A stretch of 64,000 bases of DNA from Sepioteuthis lessoniana (taxonomy: Eukaryota > Mollusca > Cephalopoda > Myopsida > Loliginidae), in contig OY757904.1 of NCBI GenBank assembly GCA_963585895.1, forward strand, positions 68,394,365 to 68,458,364, in the 5' to 3' direction. Position numbers and translations under genes: made by a program. Shown here one piece after another: positions 10,900-22,964 of this stretch (position 1 is its first letter; each line of letters opens with the position of its first letter). The notes beneath the pieces are model-generated. The model saw nothing but the letters and a program-made list of their open reading frames with translations, did not search any database and was not told the DNA's origin.

Positions 10900-12130
10900 T
10901 TTCTATCTGTGAAAAGTCCATTGCTGCCGGTTGTAGCGTCCTTGATACATGATGAATAGTTTTTAATTTACCATCTTCTTTAATAAGTATAACTGCCCCT
11001 AAGCAAGAATTACTTGGATCGCTGGCAACATATATCTGCTTATTAGGGTTTTAATATGTCAAAGCTAAGTTTGACGTTCGCGCAGTTTTTAATTTCTCGA
11101 ACGCTTTTTTACATTGGTCAGTCCAATTCCAGTTTCAGTCTTTTTTGAGTCAATGATTCAACGGAACACTTAGTATAGGCATATTTAGTATATAGCTATT
11201 GTAGAAGTTATTCGGTCCACAAAATAATTGTAATGCCGCAACATTAGTCGGTACAGACATGTATTTGATCACGTCAGCTCAGTTAGGATCAACAGTCCTG
11301 CCTTTTTCGTCGGTTACTTGACCGAGATATTTGATTTTTGATAGAAAAAAATTATCATTTTCCTATACTTTATATAAAACCGAATTATTTTATTGTTTTT
11401 AAACACTTCAGTTACATGTTTAGCTTGATCTCCTCGACTTTTGCTTTTTATTAGAGTATCATCTAAGTAAACTGTTGCGAAGTCCAGATCTGCTCATATT
11501 GTATCCATTATTTTTTAAAAAATAGTTGGAGCTACCTTTATTCCATATTGAAGACGATTAATTTTGTAAAGATCTCTGTGTGTATTGATACTTAATAATT
11601 CTTCACACTTTTATTCAACTGGTATTTGTTGATAAGCTTCTTCCAAATCTAACTAATATAATCTAATATATGTCACCATTTAAATTTGAAAACATTTCTT
11701 TCGCAGTTGAGAAGGGATAGTTTATTTTGTTTAGAGAATCATTAAGTCCAGTTGAATGATCTGAGCGGGTTCTAATTTTATAATTTTTTCTTTATATGTA
11801 TAACTGGAGCTGCGCACGGGAATATATTCAGTTTTTCTATAACTCCTAGTTTTTCTAGTCAATCTAATTCTTTATCAATATTTTCAACCGATGCATAGAT
11901 TACTGGTCTTTTTGAACGAAAAACTGGCATTACATCTTATTTCACTATGAATTTTGCCTTGATTTTAGAACAGAATCCAAATTCTTCTGAAAATATTTCC
12001 GGAAATGTTATTTTTAGTTCTTTTTTCAGTTCATCTGAACTTGTCGTAGTTCCATCAATTTCATTGCAGGAAGCATTTATTGGGACGTTAGATAGATCAA
12101 ACTCTTCCATCCAATCCGTTCCAAATAAAT
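10900..12130 (-). pseudogene. Reverse transcriptase region, gypsy-type, with many breaks
   Basis: No long frame survives, but the minus-strand translation shows the protease/RT linker (LFGTDWMEEFDLSNVP, then KITFPEIFSEEFGFCSK), a fragment resembling the RT start (LEKLGVIEKLN, CAAPVI) and the active-site YLDD near 11470. The 91-codon plus-strand frame at 11947-12222 lies over this region and is a shadow. Confidence 0.75.
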
Positions 12131-12345
12131 TTTGGGCATTTCAAATGATAAATGCTTTTAATTTTCTTTCTTTTCCATTACAGAAAATATTTATGAATTT
12201 CCCGAGTCGTTTTATTTTGTAAGACATTTGAGTAGTAATGCAAATCTTTCTTCTTGTCGTTAAATGCGCTCATGGATTTTTTTATACCTCCTGTCCTTGT
12301 ATTTCCAGTTGTTTTATTCTTCTTGTCGGTGTTTTCCTTGTTGTT

Positions 12346-12570
12346 TTAGGAATTCCAACAAACAATTTGTAAAGTCCTCCATTTTATATCCTTGAACCTG
12401 ACTGGGTGTGTAGTTCGTTGTAAATTCGAATCTTCGAATCCTTCATTAACAACTATTGCTTGTTGTTTTGTTTTGTTTTTTGTTGTCTTTTTTGTTATGA
12501 CTACGAAATCTTCGAATCTTTCGTCGTCAACTCTTGTTATCTTTTTCTGCTGTGAGTGCGAAATCTTCAC
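12346..12570 (-). pseudogene. Leader / gag remnant of the gypsy-type element
   Basis: A 74-codon Lys-rich open piece starts within a few bases of the 5' LTR. It has a repeated FED-type phrase (ERFEDFVV and EGFEDSNLQ). It is not recognisable as capsid or a zinc knuckle. It could be untranslated leader, a gag remnant or an unrelated frame. Right after the LTR, on the minus strand, CTGTGA and TCACAG can pair as a small hairpin. No TGG-type primer-binding site was seen at the usual place. Confidence 0.4.
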
Positions 12571-12572
12571 AG

Positions 12573-12795
12573 TGAAATAGAGTTAATTATTTATTAACTC
12601 AAGTGGTACAGTCCGACTAGTATTATAAGTCTCGGGCTGTCGGCGTTACGTCCGATGTTGGTCTTATTACTGGCTGGCATCCTTCCAGGGCTGTCTCTCT
12701 GCTTCTCTTTCTGCTTCTGCTTCTCCGTGTTTCAGAAACACGGTATTTCTATATTTCCGTGATACCGGAAGTCACGTGGTACGATAGATTATACA
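12573..12795 (-). repeat. 5' LTR of the gypsy-type element
   Basis: Partner of 9145-9367, with identical length and the same TG...CA ends. The transcription start would lie within it on the minus strand, but no clear TATA box was found. Confidence 0.9.
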
Positions 12796-12799
12796 ACAA

Positions 12800-12916
12800 G
12801 GCTGTTATAATCTTTTTGTATATTTAAACACTTCGGACCATTAGTATTGTGAATGTATTATATTCTGTCATATGCTATAAACCTAATTGATTGGGGTCAA
12901 CTATTCTGCTAAGTGC

Positions 12917-12970
<54 letters not shown>

Positions 12971-13003
12971 AACTTCCTTTTACGATCCCTCCCAGATGGT
13001 TCT
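12800..13003. repeat. Spacer with (TA)n microsatellite
   Basis: A TA run at about 12921-12970, with a TACA interruption, is the only feature. Confidence 0.85.
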
Positions 13004-13115
13004 AATATCATCATCATGATGTCGCGCTGGTAGCACGGATATCCCTGAGCCTCTTTTGCCACTCCTCCCTATCGTTCATCTCTCTAGGCATGTCCTCAAG
13101 ATGATTTGGCATTAA
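13004..13115 (-). mobile_element. APE-type LINE, 3' end only
   Basis: The minus-strand sequence matches the last about 100 bp of the LINE at 7041-8552, including the coding tail and the TGATGATGA terminus (plus strand TCATCATCATGATGTCG at about 13010). It is severely 5'-truncated, as expected from target-primed reverse transcription. Confidence 0.85.
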
Positions 13116-13116
13116 A

Positions 13117-13225
13117 TAACCTACAATTGCCAATAGTACTTTACTAAGTTTTATGCTTAGATATGGTACAAGGCTGTAAGAATATGACACCAAATGAGTT
13201 TAGCTTGGTAACCATTGCACAACTC
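13117..13225 (-). repeat. tRNA-derived SINE with internal deletion
   Basis: On the minus strand it starts TGTGCAATGGTTACCAAGCT (A-box region). It then jumps to the 3' part, TTGTACCATATCTAAGC, of the SINE at 40832-40958. The B-box part is missing. It is a decayed copy of the same family. Confidence 0.65.
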
Positions 13226-13229
13226 AAAG

Positions 13230-14800
13230 TACCTACCAATAATAGCGGATATTTCATTAAACCTTACCAAACCAAATGAGGACAAATCATATATATTTAA
13301 TGTTTCAACAATATTTGGCAGTGAATAACCTATAACAATTGATATGACATCAAACCCGACCTTGCACAGCCCATTCCAGTCCAGTCCACTAGGATGGGGC
13401 GGTAAAATACACAAACTGCATCTCTACAAAAATGTAAGACTTTTCAAAATGAGTCCCCTGATATGATACTAAATCGTCTTATGCTAAGGCTGCAGTATTT
13501 GAGTTTTGGAAGATGTGGAATACCTCTTCAAAGCCATTAAACTCAGGTCGACTCTAACTTGGAGTAGTAGTACTTGATTGAGATTAATTTATAGGTAAAA
13601 CAGAATTATTTTATCATTTAACTGTGAGCAAACACATGATCTATGTTAATTTGAGTAGTTAGTATCACATAATAATGTGTGGAATGATTTGACAAATCAA
13701 TAATGCTCAATGGAAATTTTAGTGTTGAAAAGCTATACTTTAACTTAAAAAAATATATGAGAAAATAGAATTATTGATATTAAATACCTATAGATGCAAT
13801 CCCTTAATTGTGTGAAGGCAAATAATAAATATTAAATAGAATTATTAGTATTAGGTAAAAATACTTGAATTCATTGATCTGTGTACAAAGATTTACAATA
13901 CTCAATTGTGATGAAACAAAGAAGATTTTTTTTTCAAAACTCTTACAAAATAAAATTACCAGCAAATTACTACCTTAAAAAATTCTAAGTATATCCATTT
14001 ACATTTGCGCAAAAAAATGATTAATGCTAAATTAAATGATAAGTGCTATATAAAAATGCTTGCAACCATTTGCCTCTCTGCTAGTGAATGGATATTTCTA
14101 AATAGATATATGTTTGCTTAATACGAATACATAGAATATTTCACTGCATAAAGAAATGAGCTCTGCTGTCTTGGAGCTTAGGGGTAATGTGGAGGATCCC
14201 TACATTGCCATTACTTCCTGGTCCTTTCTGACCACGAGTGATCTGACATATGGTTAAAACTATTTTACAATGTGCTAACCAATAGCTGTTTTTAACTTGT
14301 TCGTGTTATTTTGCAATACTTGGAACCATTTGCCCGTGTGAAAACGAACCAGAAATGTTAAAGAGAATTTATAATGCTGAATAGCAATACTTTAAACCGT
14401 CTAACTATGTGTATATTTAATTAGCAGTATTATATAACAATACTTCGAAATATTTGACTGTGTGTAAATGAACGAATAATGCTGTAGAGATTTATTAGTC
14501 TTAAATAGCAATATTTAGAACCAGTTAGCTGTAAGCAAACAGAGCAATATTTAATTGTGTGGAAACATTAGCTTTCACTTTTTAAAAAATGAAAATTAAA
14601 TTTTTAAAACATACTTGAAATCATTAAACTTTATGTAAACTATTGATGAATAATATATAGAATGATTAGCGTTAAATAGCAATGATCAAAACCATTTAAC
14701 AGAGTTGAAAAATGAGTTTTTGTTAGTTTCAAAATCTAACCAAAATCTATTTGTTTGAAAATACTATATTCAATATTGATATAGGATTCACCGTTAAATA
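13230..14800 (+). repeat. Composite ABC repeat array
   Basis: The order is readable. C lies at about 13278-13355 (TTTGGCAGTGAATAACCTAT, then GATATGACATCAAA), followed by A at 13365-13580 (GCGGTAAAATACACAAACTG, GTCGACTCTAACTTGGAG). A long B array runs to about 14160 (units near 13617 and 13805). A second A remnant lies at 14165-14270 (GTCTTGGAGCTTAGGGGTAA), with further B units to about 14800. The C-A-B succession shows that the repeat is cyclic. Confidence 0.75.
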
Positions 14801-16099
14801 TTCTATATGTCATAAAACCTAACTAACCAAATTTTTTCAGAAGTTCCATTTTGATTACCTTAATCTATTAAACAAAACTAAGCCTTCTTACTAGAAAACA
14901 CTTCATAGTCCTTTTAATCTTTGAGAAATATCAAACTTTTTGTAAACTTTAACAAATACAGTAATCTTGACGGAAACTGCATTGTTTATAGTTGCCTTAG
15001 GCTGTCATAACCAGATGCACTGCTCTTGGACATTCCGAATAGATATGTTTAAATTGATTACTGCTTGGCTTATTTTGTTCAATTTGCTTAATACTTGGTC
15101 TGCTATTAAATGTTTTTCTTCTTTAGTATCATTCTTTTATTTTATAATTTTACAACAGACGAATAAGTGCCAACTCTAATTTTGTCCAAAACTTTGAAGT
15201 CTCCGCTGGGGAAAAAAAGACTTATGCTTATTTTCGTCTTTTTTGTCATTATTCCAAAGTTAATCGAAGCAGATTAAATACACCTGCCCGTGGTCATTCT
15301 AATCACTGGACTAATTAAAAGCCTATCATTTAATCATAAACAAATTAGTCTACCTTCACAAATTAATTATTCTGAGACGTAATTTTGTGTATCGGACGGA
15401 CGGACGGACGCTTGTGTAGTGGTTGTGTTCTACCCGTCAGCGCAAATTTGTGCATTGTGGAAAAGATTTGAAATTACTTCAAAAATGGTATTATGCATAT
15501 CCTACCGTTTCAATTGTTCAACAGAGAATCAGCATATCTTAACTTGAAAATACGAATCTACCTGAGGCAGAGTTTGTTCACTTCATGAGTTTAACACACA
15601 AATATTCTGCTCTCCATCCAGTCTTCCCAAAACCAATGAATTGTTACTCTCAAAACATTAATTTAATAGATCATAGAAGGTAACAGACAATTGAGCAAAG
15701 TAACACACTCATAAGTTACACTGATTAGACTTGTATTTAAGACTTACAATATTCTTAATTTGGAAAGCGTGTAGATTTTAATCATTTGCAAAAATATTTT
15801 ATTGGGTAACTCTTTCAGTGGAGTATAGGCTTTATTGATTGTATCTCCGAAACTCAGGAAAGGACCTCAACATGAATAGAAAGCAGAGCTATTGGTAGGA
15901 TATTTAACAGCATTTAATGGTGATTCTCTTGTTTTGAAGATATGTAGAGTGTAGTGTACATCTTTATTACTATTAGTCGAACGTATTGGTATTTGGTAAG
16001 AAAACCTGATACGAAAGAGCAGTAAATATTTTTTTTTATCATGAATACTAACTACATGTCATAAATATTCAACAAAGATGATCAGTCATGAAAAACCAT
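14801..16099. other. Unassigned AT-rich sequence
   Basis: Contains a short CGGA tandem run at about 15395-15410. The small open frame 14967-15179 has no recognisable feature. Nothing else is supported. Confidence 0.4.
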
Positions 16100-16620
16100 T
16101 TAACTAGGTATAACAGAAATAACTCTTACAGCGTAATTGACTGGGACGGAAGAATGCTAGGTTGCATATCTGCAATGAAGTAAATAATACCCCTTCTCAC
16201 TAAATGTAGAGAGTATGAAACCAAATTAGATCAGATGGTCAGGATCCATTTCTGGACCTTTGAGAAATGTGATATAATTTTCACTGAAATCATTCGTAAG
16301 TCTACTCTGATCCCGGAGTGCTACTATCTTTTAGTGTTGTATAGATGTGTCATATAGAACAGTTAGATCGTTTAAGTACAAAAATTTGACAGATGTTCAA
16401 TTGAATTATTTGTGTTATATAGTAGTACTTGAAACAATTTAATTTTGCGAATAAAACTGTTTTTTTTTTTAGATAGCAAAACTTGAAACCATTAAAGTGG
16501 GTGCAAGCAAATCCTAAATAGATTTATTTGTGTTAGAATTACATGAAATCATTTACATATGAGAAAAAAATGAGGTCTTGCTAATTTAGAATTTTTATTT
16601 ACAATATACGTGTTTACAAA

Positions 16621-16679
<59 letters not shown>

Positions 16680-17115
16680 ACAGGACTTAGGATTAAATAA
16701 CTTATAAGGGTTGATATACAATGAAACCTATCTCCACCAACACAACTGCAAACTAAAAGTAAATTATTGTTAAGTCATAGCAAATATTAAAACTATTTAG
16801 CGTGTAGCATATGAATCCGCAGTGCGGTTGGATAGGTCAGTGTTAAATAGAAATACTTGCAACCACTTCAGCGAGTACAAACAAATTAGTTAATTTAAAA
16901 ATAAAATCACATAAGAATCTTTCAGTTAGAAATCATGTAAATATCTATTTAATTGTGTGCAAACAAATGACATGTGTTAAATTAGCTTTAGTGTTACATT
17001 GCTATACTTAAAGCAATCTAGCTGAGTGCAAATAAATGAGCAATAGCTCGTTTAAAATTTGATCTATAACCTATGTATTCCCAAATTATATATAAGCTTT
17101 GGCATTATATAACCT
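16100..17115 (+). repeat. Composite ABC repeat array with (TA)n(GA)n in C
   Basis: A at about 16140-16350, B at 16370-16560, then C holding a (TA)n(GA)n microsatellite at 16622-16679 that splits it before AGGATTAAATAACTTATAAG. A second B array lies at 16780-17040 and a C piece at about 17040-17115. Confidence 0.75.
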
Positions 17116-17120
17116 ACATT

Positions 17121-17365
17121 TGTTGGGTAGAGTGTTCGGTAATGGTCCAGGAGACGGGGTTCAATCCCAGTTCGGGTCATACCAGAGATTTTAAAAATGT
17201 TACTTGATACCTCCTAGCTTAACACTCAGCAATATAAGGTACGTATCAAGGATGAAGTTGAGCTATCCCGTGAAAGGAGTAGCGCCTTCCCTACACCTTT
17301 GTGTAGTAGCTATTGAAAAGAGAGCCTTCTGGTCGCCCTAGTCTACGGTCGCCAACTTTACTTAG
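17121..17365 (+). repeat. tRNA-derived SINE, second family
   Basis: The A-box-like start TGTTGGGTAGAGTGTTCGGT lies at 17121 and a good B box GGGGTTCAATCCC at 17156-17168. A non-tRNA body follows, ending GGTCGCCCTAGTCTACGG then TCGCCAACTT. The same 3' body recurs at 45630-45782 and, as a 3' tail only, near 21995-22042. It is inserted between C and B of an ABC repeat. Confidence 0.75.
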
Positions 17366-17399
17366 TGTTTATATGTCCTAAAACTGAATCAATACACAT

Positions 17400-17590
17400 A
17401 AATATCTATTTTTATTGAATAGCAACACTTGTAATAATTTAACTATCAGCAAAAAATGACTTCTGGCTTGTTTTAAAACACTTCCTACAAATTATTTGTT
17501 TATAAATCATACATATTCAGTATATGCATAAACCGAATTTTGCAATAAATTACCTACAAGGGTTGATATGATATAAAAACCTACCTATGC
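17400..17590 (+). repeat. Composite ABC repeat, B and C
   Basis: A B remnant near 17400-17460 (AGCAACACTTGTAATAATTT). C follows, ending in AAGGGTTGATATGATATAAA near 17558. Confidence 0.65.
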
Positions 17591-18484
17591 TAAGTTCCCT
17601 TCGGCCCTTAAACTTAACGATGGGTCGGTGTGGTTCGATATTATCAATCGGTTAGTCAGCGGAAGCCGTTGCGGCTCAGCCCACTCGAGTGGGGATGTTT
17701 AATACGCCGATAGTATCTCAACAAAGGGATAAGACCGTTTTCCTTAGGATATTAGATGTTGGTTATGGCTGGTGGGTGATGCTTTAAGACGGGATCTATT
17801 TGTTGAATTGTCATTGAAGCAGCAGCCAACTGTTCAAGTAACCTCCAATATACCACTTTTGCACTTGCGGGGCTAGACAAGCAATCAAAGGGTCCTGACC
17901 TAATCAATCGGCTGGTCACGTCAAAGCAAAGCACATATATGTTTAGTGACGACCATATTCTTCTATATTTTGGTATGGTGAACTCTCAACCTTTTTATCT
18001 TATGGGTGCTAGATAGTAGTGGCTGAGGGTCAATTGATTTGAGAGTTAGGACAATATATATCTCTGGCTTGAAGGCATGGGGACTTCTTGTCCAGGTCTC
18101 TATTTCGCTCCTTTACCCGGAGTCTTGACATTGGATTTGCCCCATCTGTTCACGACGACGTCTGTCCGAAAAACTGATTTTCTTCTTTCCTACTTCTGCT
18201 GACGGAAGTAGCTCCCACTTCCGCCTCAGGGTTCTAGCCAATCATTTTTGGCTTCTATCTTCTTCCTTCCCCTGGTCAGGCGATTCGAGTGAGGTCACTG
18301 GGTATAGATAGCCTGACCCACATTCTTTGCTTTCTCCGACAGGCCATGAGAAACTAACCCATATTACTATCATATCTTAACGCTCATTCTTTTGGGTGGC
18401 CTGCTAACTCAAACACGGAGGGGTAGGGAGCATTCTTTATCTATCCCCTCTCAGTGGGAGATCACGTGACAGAATTATTGATAT
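17591..18484. other. GC-richer block, unclassified
   Basis: The composition differs sharply from its surroundings. It carries CTTCCGCCTCAGG-type sequence near 18210, similar to the GC-rich part of LTR-like blocks near 45105. Another segment (GGTCCTGACCTAATCAATCG near 17890) recurs near 22750 and 25310, in the 5' part of a LINE family. It is probably one or more nested mobile elements. No protein could be read. Confidence 0.45.
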
Positions 18485-19320
18485 AACTTCGTAATACTTG
18501 GAACCATGTTAACTGTGTGCAAATCACTGAATAGTGTTGAACAGAAATAATGGTGGTCAATTGCAATACTAGAAGCAATTCAACCGTGTGCTAATAAATA
18601 AACTCAGCTTTATTTAAATATGTTATCTACACATTATTCGTCAAGGAATGTTACTTATTAAATAGATTTATGTATAAACAGGGTTCTTACAAATAAACAC
18701 ATAATATGAAATAATTATATATTTTAGATGCCAACACTTTAAAGGATATCACAGTGGGAAATCAAATGTTTGATAATGAATAGAATTGTAAGTGTTTGAT
18801 AGAAGAACTTGAAACAATTTAACTGAGCTCGTTTAAAAAAATTACCAACAAACTCTTTGTTTACAAAAAGACATATTTAATGTATAAAAAGGATTTGGCA
18901 TTAAATTACATACAAAAGTTAATATACTATAAAAATCAACTAACCTACCAGGTTCACTCTCATTCGGAGGAAAGGATCTGATAGGGTCCTATTTATGGGT
19001 CAAATGAAACTGAAATTTTGATAATCAGCAAACATGTGATTTGTGTTAAATTAAATTGTTCGATGTGGAATTTTTGATCATTAAGTGAGTGTAAACTAAT
19101 GGATAAATCTAAATTTAATCAATGATGTTAGAAATATTTGAAACCATTCAACAGTATACAAAATTGAGCCCACACTATTTTTAAAATGTTAAGTAAAAAA
19201 CATATTTATGAATCATATATTCAATATATATATGTATGTATTTTTATATGTATATATACAGAACTTGGCATTAAATAACTAACAAGGCGTTGATATACCA
19301 TAAAATCTACACAAAGAATA
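18485..19320 (+). repeat. Composite ABC repeat array
   Basis: B units near 18510 and 18585, C with CATATTTAATGTATAAAAAG near 18865 and AAGTTAATATACTATAAAAA near 18915. A short A end follows (GGATCTGATAGGGTCCTATT near 18964), then B and C again to about 19320. TA-rich expansion occurs inside C at about 19222. Confidence 0.75.
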
Positions 19321-20335
19321 AACCAAACATGCATCTACGTCCGACATTCAATTACAACAGAACGTATCACCTAAAATAATATACAAATGAAAAGATAGAA
19401 ATATAGAAAAAAAAATAGACATAATCGAAAAGTAACATCTCTCCCTAACAAAGAACCAATTATTTAAAACTTCTTCAGCATAAGATAATCCATTAGCATT
19501 CGATATGCCGTAAAATCTAATCGCACCAAAAAACACTGACTTCTCGTGTTCCTCATACCTTAATTAGATTAATCTTTCATACTAATTTACATTCAAGTCT
19601 TATTTCAATGAAATGCACAAAAGTAAAATACACATATCAAACACATGTTATTTCAATTTTATTCGGAAAATAATTAGGTTGTCTTATTAGTCAACATACA
19701 GCAACGCAATGTCTTAAGCTCAATATTGTATTCGGTGAGATGTCCGTACAGGGCCACAATCATCATATAATCGACCTCAGGTTGAAAAAATCCGCTAAGA
19801 TATCTTTTTGATGCAACAAATTAGATTATTGGGGAAACATTGATTCAATTATTCTCTTCTATAGACAGTTTGTTTAAGACATATTTTTGAAAGGCCTCTG
19901 ATTGCAGACAAATCAAAGCAAATTCCTTGGGCATGGAATAATTATTTACATAACCTATGCGTTATATATTGCGTAAGTCGAATACTGTATCTTTTACCGC
20001 GATTTCAGTCAGCAGTATTTAACATTAGCCATATAATCCATCGTATACTTCCTGTTAAGAATATATATGCTTATTAAATATTTCTGTGTAAGTATCATAC
20101 CGACATAACTTGAACGATCTCGGGGAATACCTGCATGAATAAATTAGCAAGACATGACGAAAGCACGGATTCAGTTGACTCTCTTAAGACATACATCCTT
20201 GTAGGTTGTCCGGTCCTGTCATCTGGGAATGTAAAAAGCAACGACTGCATCTCTGCAGAGTAATAGGAGCTCCCACCCAACAAAGTCACTTGTTAGCCAC
20301 ATGTGGTGTTCTGTAATGCATTAAGACGGAAACCA
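19321..20335. other. Mostly unassigned AT-rich sequence
   Basis: A short A piece on the plus strand lies at 20222-20285 (GACTGCATCTCTGCAGAGTA). The rest shows no gene or repeat that I can name. Confidence 0.4.
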
Positions 20336-20339
20336 GGTG

Positions 20340-20920
20340 GCTGAGCTGTCCTTAACCCGTCAACCGAGAGGTCAAGTGATTTGCTGAACACCACTTTAGC
20401 CGTTGGAAAAACCTGATTAATCGGATAGCCAAGCCCAGCCTAATATAGATTAACTATAACCTTTTACATTTCCGTTAAGCTTGATCAAGTAAGACTGGTT
20501 ACGCTTAAATCACCGAATCGGAATTGTTCTTGGTACGAGTTTACTGTCAAGTCCTGTTGTACCAAGGCGAATTGGTTTTCCTTTGGTCACTTCCCACTAT
20601 TGGGGTCTGAGGTAGTCGTGAGCATAGTAAGTTAATAAAAGATCCTGCATCTATGGTATCTCCAAAATACCCATTATATATTGATAAATTCAAACAGCGA
20701 TGTGGAAATGCCTGATACGTCCTTCCCAAATGTTATTGTCTTGGGATACGTGGAAGAGAAACCGATCACAAAACTTTCCCGATTCGGCGAATATATCAAC
20801 GAAATCAGTGAAAGCTACTTGGCCATGAAAGTAGGGGTGAATGAGAAACACCAAATTTCTCTTAAAGATAACCCTTTTCCAAAACAATAAAACAGAATCG
20901 TAGACACAAATTCCTTAAAA
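20340..20920 (+). mobile_element. 5' part of an RNase H-class LINE, with ORF1 fragment
   Basis: The left part shares sequence with 25262-25620: an AATCGG-containing segment, and CTTTGGTCACTTCCCAC against TTTGGTCAATTCTGAAT. It leads into the ORF1 piece at 20681. The two copies share the order 5' region then ORF1. Both are cut off by ABC repeats on the right. Element class is inferred from the ORF1 phrase described in the next entry. Confidence 0.5.
20681..20890 (+). pseudogene. LINE ORF1 (gag-like) N-terminal fragment
   Basis: The 69-codon piece contains FPNVIVLGYVEEKPITKLSR. This resembles the opening of ORF1 proteins of Jockey-like LINEs, where a phrase like FPxFxVI...KPIxKLSPF precedes the RNA-binding domains. 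The remainder (GEYINEISESYLAMKVG) fits the same region. The frame stops early at CAATAA. Recognition is from memory of the family pattern only. Confidence 0.5.
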
Positions 20921-20924
20921 GCCC

Positions 20925-22720
20925 AGTGGGCTGGGATTGTAAAATACTCCGGAGCTTATTTGCAGAGGGGTAAAACCCAACCAATCAACCATTGTCCTGG
21001 ATATGACACTAAATAATCTGATTGAGAGTCTCAAACTCTGAAGCTTTAGAGATTGTGGAGTACCCGTTATAGCGGGGATGGTGTCCTCGTGGTGTAATGG
21101 TTAGAGCGATAAACTGCAGAATTAATGTAACTGAGTCGAACTCCTGTCGAGCTATTACGTTCACTTTCAGACAAATACCCTTGGGAAAGGTATGAAGCCC
21201 CTTATCCTCTCAGCTATGGCTTTATTAGTATCTCTACTGTTCTTCTTGAAGAAATACTTAGCATTAAATAACCTACAAAGACACGGAACCAAACCTTTCA
21301 TTGCCATTACTTTCAGCTCCACTCTGGCCGGAGTGGTAGTACCTGATCGGATATCATATATGGGTCAGATGGAACTGATCAACCATATTTGGAACACTTT
21401 CTGTGCACATCTATTTACATACAATTAATATCAATGGCCATTTAATTATGCGCAAACAAAGAAGATCGTCTTGTTTGAAAATCTTACCCACGGACTATTT
21501 GTTTACAAGTTATATTGAATATTCTTATAAACAGGATTTGGCAATAAATAACCTAAAAGTGTTGATGTGTCATGATACTGAACCAACGTACACTTCGCTC
21601 AGAGCCCCAAAAAATTATTAATATTACATAGCAATAATTAGAACGATTTAACTGTGAGCTAACAAGTTTGCTCATTTAAAAAAAAAAAAAAAACGACACA
21701 ATGTTTTATTACGATTCCTACGTATATGAAATTGATAGTCAGTGCACTCGACTGGGACTGTATAATACATCGATTGCATCTCTGTAGAAAATTAAGACCC
21801 AAAACGAGTGTCCTAGATATGCGCTTAAACAATATGATAGTGAGACTCCAGTCAAAACCATTGCTCCTAAGTCTACTCTGACCCGGAGTTGTAAAACCAG
21901 ATGGTTGCTATATATATGAGTCAAATAGAATTGTTTAAAAACTGAACTGTGTGCAAATAAATGATTATGCTCAACTGAATTGTTAGAAATACAACTGTTT
22001 GAAAAGGGAGCTTTCGGGTCATCCTCGACTTAGGTCGCCGACTACATACGTATGAACAGGATTTGGCCTTAAATAATCAAAAAAGGTTGATATGCTATAA
22101 AACCTAACTAACTAATCAAATAACCGTTTTAATGTGTGCAAAGAAATGTCTTCTGTTACATTAAAGTTTTAGTGTAAGGTTGAAATACTTGAAAACATGT
22201 AACTGTGTGCAAACAAATGAGCCCTGGTTCGTTTAAAAAAAAATTTAACTACAGGCTATTTGTTTACAAATCATACATTTCATATTTGAACCAACAGGAT
22301 TTGGCATTAAATAACCTACAAGAGTGATATACTATAAAATTAAACCAATCAATAGAGAAGTGTCGATCAGATAGCATTGGCAAAGAATAGAAACTCACAC
22401 TGACCTAACGATCTGCAATTCAGCAAAATTAGTAACATGTTCTGCTGGGTGTAGAATAGACCGATTACATCTTTGTAGAGGCGAGACCCCCCACTCCAAC
22501 AAGGATATGACATTAAACCCTCTGATGGCAAGATATAGGGCCTAGAACGTTGGGGAATATAGAGTACCACATTATTACCATTTCTCCTTAGTCAACACTG
22601 GCTTGTAGTGATTACAACTGATAGCGTCCTGTCTAAAGGTCAAACAGAAGTTTAAAATTAAAACAGCGTGAAAAAGAGAGGATGAATTGAATTGTTAGAA
22701 ATCTTAGATACATTTGGATA
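20925..22720 (+). repeat. Composite ABC repeat array, several cycles
   Basis: A starts near 20930 (GGGATTGTAAAATACTCCGG), is cut by a SINE at 21078-21220, then C and A remnants occur at 21236-21390 (GCATTAAATAACCTACAAAG). Further cycles follow: C at about 21500-21585, A at 21730-21920, a SINE tail at 21995-22042, C at 22050-22115, B, C at 22205-22345, and A at 22400-22640. This is the best place to see the modules repeating in order. Confidence 0.8.
21078..21220 (+). repeat. tRNA-derived SINE, first family, 3'-truncated
   Basis: The A-box region GTGGTGTAATGGTTAGAGCG lies at 21089 and a B-box-like GAGTCGAACTCCTG at about 21133. The body ACCCTTGGGAAAGGTATGAA follows, as in the complete copies at 43989-44280 and 62191-62486. 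It ends at CAGCTATGGC, about halfway through the body. Confidence 0.8.
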
Positions 22721-22734
22721 TTATTAGGCTAGAC

Positions 22735-22960
22735 GGTCGGTTGAAGCGGCCTGACCTGATCAATCGGCTGGTAGCGTCAAGCCCTAGCACCTATATATTT
22801 CCCTACGAAGTGCTGTCAATCTGCATTTGCAGCAAGATCCAAACCACATCTTTTAGGTATTAGAAGTGGGTGACTGATGTTCAGTTGCATTGAGAGCATA
22901 GGACTTTCATCACTGTTCAATTACAAGGTATTCACTATCATTTGCGAAAGCCTGAAAATA
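22735..22960 (+). mobile_element. LINE 5'-region fragment
   Basis: Shares GACCTGATCAATCGGCTGGT and the following CACCTATATATTT with 25290-25350. It also shares a weaker downstream part, CTGCATTTGCAGCAA. It is probably the 5' untranslated part of the LINE whose ORF1 pieces lie at 20681 and 25655. Confidence 0.45.
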
Positions 22961-22964
22961 ACAG

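Larger units (their letters stand above)
9141..12799 (-). mobile_element. Ty3/gypsy-type LTR retrotransposon, minus strand, decayed
   Basis: Two LTRs of equal length (9145-9367 and 12573-12795) enclose about 3.2 kb. Both read TGAAATAG...TATACA and are flanked by the 4-bp duplication ACAA (9141-9144 and 12796-12799). Read on the minus strand, the interior gives the end of a protease-to-RT linker (LFGTDWMEEFDL near 12110), RT with a YLDD box near 11470, the RNase H end (AYADGLSRLVP near 10680), a zinc-binding integrase segment and the integrase core. Stops and frameshifts are frequent. The interior is short for the family, and almost no gag remains between 12572 and about 12130. The purine-rich stretch GAGCGGGAGA on the minus strand next to the 3' LTR is a candidate polypurine tract. 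Confidence 0.92.

Noticed and set aside
13600..14160. CRISPR-like array from regularly spaced short repeats
   Set aside because: The B units are degenerate, about 75-80 bp long with no constant repeat/unique spacer structure, and the DNA is eukaryotic.
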